From: an uncultured Methylophilaceae bacterium
GTDB taxonomy: Bacteria > Pseudomonadota > Gammaproteobacteria > Burkholderiales > Methylophilaceae
Assembly: GCA_903870165.1 (NCBI GenBank)
Contig: CAIQBW010000016.1
Coordinates: 54,407-118,406 of the forward strand
Length of the DNA stretch: 64,000 nucleotides
Direction: 5' to 3'
Under the pieces are notes generated by a model. That model was not told the DNA's origin and did not search any database. It was given only the letters and a program-made list of their open reading frames with translations. Shown here in pieces: positions 58,210 through 64,000 of the stretch. A program made the translations under genes and the position numbers. Position 1 is the stretch's first letter. The number at the start of each line of letters is the position of its first letter.

Positions 58210-58995
58210 ATGCTCAAACAAGAAGCCTCAAAAGTTCTTCAAAACGCAAACGAGACAACTGCCCCCGAGCAACAGCAGATTCTCGCTCATGAGCTATATA
58301 TCAGCTTTGCTCGTAATCCAAGTGAGATCGCTGAAGCACAACGCTTACGCTACAAAGTGTTTGCAGAAGAAATGGGCGCAAACATTCAGAGCGATGAGGG
58401 GCTGGATCAAGACGGATTTGACGCATACTGTGACCACTTATTAATTCGTGAAAGCGTTAACCACCGCGTAGTGGGCACTTACCGAATTCTTAATCCAACA
58501 ATGGCCAACGAGGCTGGCGGTTATTATTCAGCAGGCGAGTTCGACCTTAGCCGCTTGCAGCACTTATTTCCACGAATGGTTGAAGTAGGCCGTGCTTGTG
58601 TTCATCGCGATTATCGTAATGGCGGCACGATTACGATGCTTTGGGCTGGCCTTGCAAAATACATGCAAGCTAACAACTATGAGTACATGATTGGTTGCGC
58701 AAGCGTACCAATGGCAGACGGTGGACATATGGCCGCCAGTCTTTATAATAGTTTGCAAGAGAAATACTTATCACCGCCAGAGTATCGCACATTCCCTCAT
58801 TGTCCTTTGCCAATGGAAGCTTTACAAAAGGACGTGGAAGTAGATTGCCCCCCACTCATTAAAGGCTATTTACGTTTAGGCGCATACATTTGTGGTGAGC
58901 CAGCTTGGGACCCAGATTTTAATAGCGCAGATATGCTCGTCATGCTGCCTCTTTCACGAATAAACAGGCGTTATGCTGCCCATTTTTTTAAGTAA
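58210..58995 (+). CDS. olsB: GNAT-type L-ornithine N-alpha-acyltransferase (OlsB-like)
   Basis: 261 residues. EAQRLRYKVFAEEMGA, FDAYCDHLLIRE, VGTYRILNP, MVEVGRACVHRDYRNG and YMIGCASVPMADGG match OlsB (hemolysin-like acyl-ACP acyltransferase). It attaches a 3-hydroxyacyl group to ornithine. AGGAG of the ribosome site lies 7 bases before ATG. The pair with a PlsC-type gene is the usual olsBA arrangement. Related acyltransferases have other amino-acid acceptors, so the substrate is probable and not proven. Confidence 0.83.
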   Translation: MLKQEASKVLQNANETTAPEQQQILAHELYISFARNPSEIAEAQRLRYKVFAEEMGANIQSDEGLDQDGFDAYCDHLLIRESVNHRVVGTYRILNPTMANEAGGYYSAGEFDLSRLQHLFPRMVEVGRACVHRDYRNGGTITMLWAGLAKYMQANNYEYMIGCASVPMADGGHMAASLYNSLQEKYLSPPEYRTFPHCPLPMEALQKDVEVDCPPLIKGYLRLGAYICGEPAWDPDFNSADMLVMLPLSRINRRYAAHFFK

Positions 58996-59761
58996 CAATC
59001 AACATTCATCTTTTGTCGTTCGCTTAGTCCGAATTCTTCGGATTCTGCTTCATACTGTTTACGGTGGTTTTTTAGGCATAATGATTATGCCTTCAGCCAC
59101 CGCTAGACAGCGCAATTGGATTGTTAGCCACTGGTCTAGAAAACTACTCAAGATCTTAAATATTGAAGTCATCCTTGTCGGCACTCTGCCTGACCATGAT
59201 GCAGTCAACACCATGTTTATAGGCAACCATATTTCATGGATAGACATTCATGCCCTCAATAGTGTTCGTGCAGTGCGTTTTATTGCAAAATCCGACCTTA
59301 AAAGTTGGCCGATATTTGGCTGGCTCGCAAAAAAATGTAACACCCTATTTATTGAACGCGAGCAAAAGAAAGACGCCGTTCGCGTAATTGAAGAAGCCAC
59401 TTCAAGCTTAAAGCGTGGGGATTGCTTGTGTTATTTCCCAGAAGGCACAACAACCGATGGCACCACCCTATTGCCATTCAAAGGGAGCTTAATGCAAGCC
59501 CCTATAAACGCGTCCGCAACTATTTGGCCTTTTACAATTTACTATCCAAATACCGATGGAAGCGCTAACACAGCGATGGCGTTTGCTGGCGAAACGACAT
59601 TAGTCGAATCTATTTGGCAGATTGTCTCCGTTAGCAATCCTAGAGTAGTGCTGACTTTTTTAAGTAAGATATTGCCACATGGACATGAGCGAAGAGGCTT
59701 AACGATTACAGCACGCCATGCCATTGCTACCCAACTTGGCTTTGGACATCCCGAAGACTAA
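58973..59761 (+). CDS. olsA: Lyso-lipid acyltransferase (PlsC/OlsA-like)
   Basis: 262 residues. The acyltransferase motifs NHISWIDIHAL (H-x4-D), FIERE and FPEGTTTDG are intact. N-terminal membrane helix at about 20-40. It starts inside the end of the olsB gene (23-base overlap), so translation is coupled. It would acylate lyso-ornithine lipid at the second position; a lysophosphatidate acyltransferase role cannot be excluded. Confidence 0.8.
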   Translation: MLPIFLSNNQHSSFVVRLVRILRILLHTVYGGFLGIMIMPSATARQRNWIVSHWSRKLLKILNIEVILVGTLPDHDAVNTMFIGNHISWIDIHALNSVRAVRFIAKSDLKSWPIFGWLAKKCNTLFIEREQKKDAVRVIEEATSSLKRGDCLCYFPEGTTTDGTTLLPFKGSLMQAPINASATIWPFTIYYPNTDGSANTAMAFAGETTLVESIWQIVSVSNPRVVLTFLSKILPHGHERRGLTITARHAIATQLGFGHPED

Positions 59762-60594
59762 TTAGCAAATTGTATGTTGATGGGCGCATCATCCACATGA
59801 CATGGCACTTGGAGAATCGCTTTATCATCCAAGCGAAGCGCAGTTAAAGCGCCACCCCACAAGCAACCTGTATCTAAAGCATATATGTTATTTGTAACAT
59901 GCAAGCCGAGCGCAGACCAATGCCCGAAGATAATTGGTGTATCTACAGAAGCCCTGCCAGAGACTTCAAACCAGGGGCAATAGCCTTCAGGACGATTTAC
60001 CAATTCGCCCTTGAATTTAAACTCCATCTCACCTGCTTGTGAACAAATCCGCAAACGGGTCATCGCATTGGTAATGACACGCAACCTATCCCAGCCAGTT
60101 AGAGCGTCATCCCACTGAACGGGTTGATTACCGTACATATGCCTGAGAAATTCAGAATAATTCTCCGCACATAAAGCTTGATGCACTTCTTGAGCCAACG
60201 ATTCTGCTTTTTTTGCGGTCCATTGTGGCAACAGCCCTGCATGCACCATTAAATGGTCATGCTCAAAGTGCAATAAAGGCTGGTGGCGCAACCATTTCAG
60301 CAATTCATCAGCATCAGGCGCATCTAATAAGGCTTGAATCGTATCGCTGCGGTGCGGATTCAAAAACCCTTCAGCGACGACAAGTGTATGCAAATCATGA
60401 TTGCCAAGCACAGTTACGACAGAAGACTGGTGGTCAAAAATCCAGCGTAACACTTCTAGGGAGCCAGCTCCGCGATTGATTAAATCCCCGACCAGCCACA
60501 ACTTATCGCTAGCAGGATTAAATTGGATTTTTTTCAGCAGAGACTGAAAGGAGTAAAAACAACCTTGAATGTCACCAACGGCGTAGGTAGCCAT
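59758..60594 (-). CDS. apaH: Bis(5'-nucleosyl)-tetraphosphatase, symmetrical
   Basis: 278 residues. YAVGDIQGCFYSFQSLLKKI, LVGDLINRGAGSLEVLR, VLGNHDLHTL, MVHAGLLPQW and IIFGHWSALG are the ApaH phosphoesterase motifs. It splits Ap4A to two ADP and removes Np4 caps. Stop codons overlap the acyltransferase gene by 4 bases on the other strand. Confidence 0.95.
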   Translation of the reverse strand: MATYAVGDIQGCFYSFQSLLKKIQFNPASDKLWLVGDLINRGAGSLEVLRWIFDHQSSVVTVLGNHDLHTLVVAEGFLNPHRSDTIQALLDAPDADELLKWLRHQPLLHFEHDHLMVHAGLLPQWTAKKAESLAQEVHQALCAENYSEFLRHMYGNQPVQWDDALTGWDRLRVITNAMTRLRICSQAGEMEFKFKGELVNRPEGYCPWFEVSGRASVDTPIIFGHWSALGLHVTNNIYALDTGCLWGGALTALRLDDKAILQVPCHVDDAPINIQFAN

Positions 60595-60657
60595 ATTATG
60601 AACGAATAGCCATCATGAGCATCGCCCACAATGGCCACCCAATTTGAATAAAACAGA

Positions 60658-61149
60658 TTATTTAGGCGCCTTAAAGCTAGCGCCACCTTGATTAGCCATG
60701 TAAGCGACGGCATTAGCGACCTCGCCATCAGTCAACTCAGCATTGCCGCCACGCGCAGGCATCGCACGAATGCCCGCAATCGCATGTTTTACCAAAGTTT
60801 CGTAACCTTGTGCAATACGTGGACCCCAAGCTGATTTGTCACCAATCTTTGGAGAACCTAAAGCACCAACAGCGTGACATGCTGAACAAACCGCCTTCAC
60901 AACTTCTTCACCACTTTTATTCACATGAGGGCCTGTTTCCACCTCTGCAACTGCCACTTGTGCAACTGGCTTAATACGCTCTTCAATCTGAGTCGCAGCC
61001 AATTTTGGATCTTCTGGCGCATGGGTTGAATCAACCGTCATAAATAATTTAGCAATTAGGACAATGACTAACGTAGGCGCAAAAATACCACCTAAAATCG
61101 CCACAACAACTTGGCTCACCGGAGTAGGGGGAAACTCGTGTTCACTCAT
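60658..61149 (-). CDS. Cytochrome c5-type protein
   Basis: 163 residues. N-terminal membrane anchor VVVAILGGIFAPTLVIVLIA, then a c-type heme motif CSACH in VVKAVCSACHAVGALGSP, an axial Met in GIRAMPARGG and the LTDGEVANAVAYMAN end. An electron carrier for terminal oxidases. 63 bases upstream of apaH. Anchored form as in many betaproteobacteria. Confidence 0.93.
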   Translation of the reverse strand: MSEHEFPPTPVSQVVVAILGGIFAPTLVIVLIAKLFMTVDSTHAPEDPKLAATQIEERIKPVAQVAVAEVETGPHVNKSGEEVVKAVCSACHAVGALGSPKIGDKSAWGPRIAQGYETLVKHAIAGIRAMPARGGNAELTDGEVANAVAYMANQGGASFKAPK

Positions 61150-61237
61150 GACTATGTATCCAATCCAAGAAAAATAAAATTTTGTAGGTGAATTATACTG
61201 ATAAGGTGATGTGGTTAAAAGCGCAATGTCTCACAAT

Positions 61238-61266
61238 CGGACAATCACTAGTCCATTTGCTATAAT
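61238..61266 (+). promoter_or_regulatory. Promoter of tRNA-Arg
   Basis: TATAAT at 61261-61266 is preceded by TGC (extended -10), with CGGACA at 61238-61243 as a weak -35 at 17-base spacing. The start point would be about 14 bases before the mature tRNA. Confidence 0.65.
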
Positions 61267-61285
61267 CCGCAGTCTTTTACAACAT

Positions 61286-61362
61286 GCGCCCGTAGCTCAG
61301 CTGGATAGAGTATTGGTTTCCGAAGCCAAGGGTCGTGGGTTCGACTCCCGCCGGGCGCGCCA
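61286..61362 (+). tRNA. tRNA-Arg (anticodon CCG)
   Basis: Acceptor GCGCCCG pairs with CGGGCGC, anticodon stem TTGGT/GCCAA around TTCCGAA gives anticodon CCG (codon CGG), T-arm GTGGG-TTCGACT-CCCGC, CCA encoded at 61360-61362. A terminator follows immediately. Confidence 0.97.
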
Positions 61363-61374
61363 TATAGTCGCAAT

Positions 61375-61411
61375 AAAAAAGCCGTGGTCCGAGGACACAC
61401 GGCTTTTTTAT
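61375..61411. terminator. Bidirectional terminator after tRNA-Arg
   Basis: GCCGTGGTCC-GA-GGACACACGGC with AAAAAA on the left and TTTTTTATT on the right. One bulged A. It ends tRNA-Arg and the leftward gene at 61429. Confidence 0.85.
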
Positions 61412-61428
61412 TCCGTAAACTTTTAGAT

Positions 61429-61716
61429 CTATTTCTTTTTCAAAAATTCTGGCAATTCAACATGAGCAAAGTTTGCCAAATCTGAAAGCTGATCCAATCC
61501 ACTTAATGCTTTTTCCGAGACTCTCCGACGCACTCCGCTCTCAACATCAATCATCCATACACATTCTTTACAAGTGACCAATAAAGTATTTTGATGTAAT
61601 TTTGCATCGATCAAATCTAAAACAAAGATCGTTTTAGAAACCAATGATTCCGGCTTACTCACTTTAATGAACTGCCTTTTTAAATCAATTTCATCAAGCG
61701 TCCAAGCAGACTGCAT
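61429..61716 (-). CDS. Small hypothetical protein
   Basis: 95 residues from ATG at 61716; another ATG lies at 61722, but AGAGGG is too close to it and well placed for 61716. Mixed alpha/beta, with VTCKECVWMIDVESG in the middle and a hydrophobic FVLDLIDAKL strand. No family recognised. It lies downstream of the FixJ-like regulator on the same strand, after a 100-base gap with its own possible promoter. Confidence 0.6.
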   Translation of the reverse strand: MQSAWTLDEIDLKRQFIKVSKPESLVSKTIFVLDLIDAKLHQNTLLVTCKECVWMIDVESGVRRRVSEKALSGLDQLSDLANFAHVELPEFLKKK

Positions 61717-61826
61717 GGTCATGCCCTCTACATCAAAAAGTAGAAGTATTAAATATGAAAAAAAATGCTCAGAACACCCCCAATTAGGGATGAACTCACT
61801 GCTAAAGTCATAATAATTACAGCAAG

Positions 61827-62441
61827 TTAGCGTTTGGAGATGTTGGAGTAATGATCAAGCAGCTCGGGGAGGTTTACAACCTGTAATTCTTCATAAATAT
61901 GCGCACGTCTTTTTTTTATAGTATCGGCTTTTAAATTCATTGCCTCAGCAACCATTTTGTTAGGATGACCGAGCAAGAAAAATTGAAGGATTTGATGTTC
62001 AATTGGCGTTAATAGCCTGAGTAAAGCATTCCGATGCAACTCATCTGTAATCGCCCGCTCATTATTACGCTTATCCTCAAAAACACGATTTAATGCATTC
62101 AGCAGAATTTTTGGCGATACTGGTTTAAGAAAAAACTCACAAGCCCCACCTTTAAGTGCATCAATAATCTGTTGAGACTTACTCTCGCCACTCAAAAAGA
62201 AGATTGGTGAATGATTTCCAATCTCAGACAGCTTGCTTTGGATATCCAGCCCACTTAAGGTTGGCATGTGCATATCTAACACAATGACCGATGAGTGGGC
62301 AGCAGAAAAGGATTTTAAAAACTCTAGCGGATCAGAGAAGGTACGAACCTCAAAATGTTTATCGCGCAAAAACGTCGCCATTCCAGAAAGAATTTGCTCA
62401 TCGTCATCGACCAAATAAACTGTTTCTCGCGCTAAGTTCAT
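61827..62441 (-). CDS. FixJ/LuxR-type response regulator
   Basis: 204 residues. Receiver with VDDDEQ at 11-16, Asp56 in IVLDMHMP and Lys in FFLKPVSP. C-terminal LuxR-like HTH: LTPIEHQILQFFLLGHPNKM then VAEAMNLKADTIKKRRAHI. The ATG overlaps the stop of the kinase gene (4 bases), so it is the partner of that kinase. Confidence 0.92.
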   Translation of the reverse strand: MNLARETVYLVDDDEQILSGMATFLRDKHFEVRTFSDPLEFLKSFSAAHSSVIVLDMHMPTLSGLDIQSKLSEIGNHSPIFFLSGESKSQQIIDALKGGACEFFLKPVSPKILLNALNRVFEDKRNNERAITDELHRNALLRLLTPIEHQILQFFLLGHPNKMVAEAMNLKADTIKKRRAHIYEELQVVNLPELLDHYSNISKR

Positions 62442-63874
62442 TTTTTCGCACTCTTTAGCTTAAGTTCAAAGACTGCGCCAGAAAGACCATCCAACTCTGG
62501 TTTTGCGGAATAGGCGCTGATCGAGCCCTGCCAGCTCTCAACAAGCATTCGACATAAGGACAAACCAATTCCCATACCACCAGATTTCGTCTCCAACCAC
62601 TCGAATATTCTAGACTCCTCTCCTTCAGGGATGCCTGGGCCTGAGTCAATAATTTTAATCAAGACAAATTGCTTTTGCTGAACATGATTGAGTTTAATCA
62701 AAATTTGGCGCACATCCCCAGCAATGGCACATTTATCAATAGCGTCTAATGCATTATTAATTATGTTAAAAAAGACGCGTTCCAATTGATGCTGATCTGC
62801 AAGTACAGCAGAATTTGATATGGTCGACTCAATAGAAATATCTACCCCAAGGGCTATCATTCTCGGATGAACGAGCGCAATCACCTCCTCTAGAGTGAAT
62901 TGGATATCAACAGACTTAACATCTACATTTCTCTCAACCATAAAATTACGCAGATTCTCGATAACCCCAATGGCTTTATCAGCTGGTTTTCTAACAGCGG
63001 ATAATCGCTCTTTTACATCGGGATCATCGTTATTCTTTAGTATATATGTTTCAAGATTTTCAAGGCCAAAACGCAAAGCAGTAAGCGGCTGTAAGGCCTC
63101 ATGAACAACAGTTGATCCGTAGGTTCCCACTGTTGAGAAAGCTTGCATACGCATCAAATCTTTAATGGTTGAGTTACGCTTTTCTAGGGCAGTACTCATT
63201 TCAATATTCTCATTGAGCGTCTTTTGGTAGTCTTTTTCTACCTTCGCTAGCACCACAGCAACATATCCAAGGTTTGAGTAAATGACCGCTAACATTCCTA
63301 TAATTGTCATCACCGAATTCACTGGTGAATTTCTTAAAATGTCATAACTCTCATACCCTAGAAGCAAGAGTATTAACTTCACACTGATCGTTAAACCCAG
63401 AGCCCCATAAAAGAAACTGATATAGCCCATTCTTTTGAGACCAAAATAATCTACATACTTTTTTCCTGTAATTGCTAAATTGAACAACACAAGAGAGATG
63501 GAAAACAAGGAGAATATGACTCTAGGTTGAATTGAATCACCAAAGGCTACGCATACCTCATAAATAGCCCCGAAGGAAAAAATAAAGCCAATCAACACAT
63601 AATTCGACAGGCCGCGTTTAATTTCCATCCGTAAGGACTGAATACGCATTGAGTAGCCAGCCACGATGAGAACATTGACCAATGTATATGTGAAAAACTC
63701 TGAGACACTAGCAGCTAACTGAGGCCTGAAACTAATCATCAAGAGGCCTACACCGTTCAAAAAACCACCAAAACACCAAAGTCTTACAGGAGACGATCTA
63801 TAATTACTTAGATAAAAATATGCCGAAGCGGGCATAACTAGGTAAAAAAACCCAATAAAAATGAACTGACCCAT
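62438..63874 (-). CDS. Membrane sensor histidine kinase, start codon supplied by IS end
   Basis: 478 residues. Seven or so membrane helices over residues 1-205, a coiled-coil linker, HisKA-like VVHEALQPLTALRFGLENLE (His about 262), HATPase with FFNIINNALDAIDK, DSGPGIPEGEE and GGMGIGLSLCRMLVESW. This is FixL/DctB-type, partner of the FixJ-like regulator. Codons 1-4 (ATGGGTCAGTTCA) lie in the terminal repeat of the IS3-like element, so the original start and promoter may have been removed. An in-frame ATG (Met14) lies at about 63835 as an alternative. Confidence 0.85.
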   Translation of the reverse strand: MGQFIFIGFFYLVMPASAYFYLSNYRSSPVRLWCFGGFLNGVGLLMISFRPQLAASVSEFFTYTLVNVLIVAGYSMRIQSLRMEIKRGLSNYVLIGFIFSFGAIYEVCVAFGDSIQPRVIFSLFSISLVLFNLAITGKKYVDYFGLKRMGYISFFYGALGLTISVKLILLLLGYESYDILRNSPVNSVMTIIGMLAVIYSNLGYVAVVLAKVEKDYQKTLNENIEMSTALEKRNSTIKDLMRMQAFSTVGTYGSTVVHEALQPLTALRFGLENLETYILKNNDDPDVKERLSAVRKPADKAIGVIENLRNFMVERNVDVKSVDIQFTLEEVIALVHPRMIALGVDISIESTISNSAVLADQHQLERVFFNIINNALDAIDKCAIAGDVRQILIKLNHVQQKQFVLIKIIDSGPGIPEGEESRIFEWLETKSGGMGIGLSLCRMLVESWQGSISAYSAKPELDGLSGAVFELKLKSAKK

Positions 63875-64000
63875 TAAAGTTGGACAGTTTAGTTAGGTTA
63901 CCATAAGGGATTGATTTCGGTATTGCACCGGACTCAGTCCCTTTAATTTTTCTTTGATACGATCGTGATTGTAGTAGTGGATGTAATCACACAGTTCAGC
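63862..64000 (-). mobile_element. IS3-family insertion sequence, one end (partial)
   Basis: The terminal sequence TGAACTGACCC begins at 63862 and continues to TTGGACAG, resembling the inverted repeats of IS150-subgroup elements. The element runs beyond the right edge of the window, so length, other end and target duplication cannot be seen. Confidence 0.75.
63893..64000 (-). CDS. IS3-family transposase OrfB, C-terminal end (partial)
   Basis: The last 35 codons are visible on the minus strand: [20 protein letters not shown] followed by [15 protein letters not shown] and TAA. [19 protein letters not shown] is the universal end of IS3-family OrfB (DDE integrase, IS150 type). It ends 31 bases inside the element's end. 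Confidence 0.9.
   Translation of the reverse strand, partial: AELCDYIHYYNHDRIKEKLKGLSPVQYRNQSLMVT

Overview
The window is a stretch of bacterial chromosome that most resembles a betaproteobacterial methylotroph of the Methylophilaceae (Methylotenera or Methylophilus type). I infer this from gene order and protein character: lolB-ispE-tRNA-Gln-prs-rplY-pth-ychF, leuS-lptE-holA-proA-nadD, a complete bioBFHCD cluster, trmL, gpsA-secB-grxC, gpmI-envC, nusB-ribH, phoBR and a 1270-residue DUF3683-type FAD/Fe-S oxidoreductase. No database search was possible, so the genus is an inference. Base composition looks moderate (mid-40s percent GC by eye) and is visibly more AT-rich between about 11.0 and 19.5 kb.

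Layout. 1-7.3 kb: a siroheme synthase gene cut by the window edge, a sodium:solute symporter, and a leftward operon made of a Gld-like ABC exporter (ATPase, permease, GldG-like subunit), a DUF4340 protein and mutM. 7.5-11.0 kb: a TPR protein, lolB, ispE and tRNA-Gln. 11.0-19.6 kb: an integrative genomic island inserted at the 3' end of tRNA-Gln. It has a tyrosine integrase next to the tRNA, a 51-bp direct repeat at both ends, tandem 11-bp repeats inside both ends that look like integrase arm sites, a candidate replication protein with PolA-like palm motifs, an XRE regulator, and a row of secreted or envelope genes separated by copies of a repeated intergenic module. 19.6-29.7 kb: prs, rplY, pth, ychF, leuS, lptE, holA, proA, nadD and a YdjM-like membrane protein.

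29.7-34.6 kb holds a leftward biotin operon (small membrane protein, bioB, bioF, bioH, bioC, bioD) with a readable promoter and overlapping operator. 34.9-50 kb is housekeeping: trmL, gpsA, an SH3 protein, secB, grxC, gpmI, envC, pyrD, cysS, a TPR/L,D-transpeptidase pair sharing a C-terminal domain, ppiB, lpxH, nusB, ribH, then phoB-phoR with a Pho box. 50.1-64 kb holds the large oxidoreductase, a TlpA-like thioredoxin, hemJ, a TetR regulator, a PfkB kinase, a glycine-zipper lipoprotein, an olsB/olsA-like ornithine-lipid pair behind an apparent triple Pho box, apaH, a cytochrome c5, tRNA-Arg and a FixL/FixJ-like two-component pair. An IS3-family insertion sequence enters from the right edge, and its terminal repeat supplies the first codons of the sensor kinase.

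The most unusual content is the tRNA-Gln island: a compact element pairing a possible wHTH-plus-polymerase-palm protein with surface-protein cargo joined by repeated modules. The second theme is a local phosphate-response circuit, with phoBR and an ornithine-lipid operon about 10 kb apart carrying the same type of Pho box.
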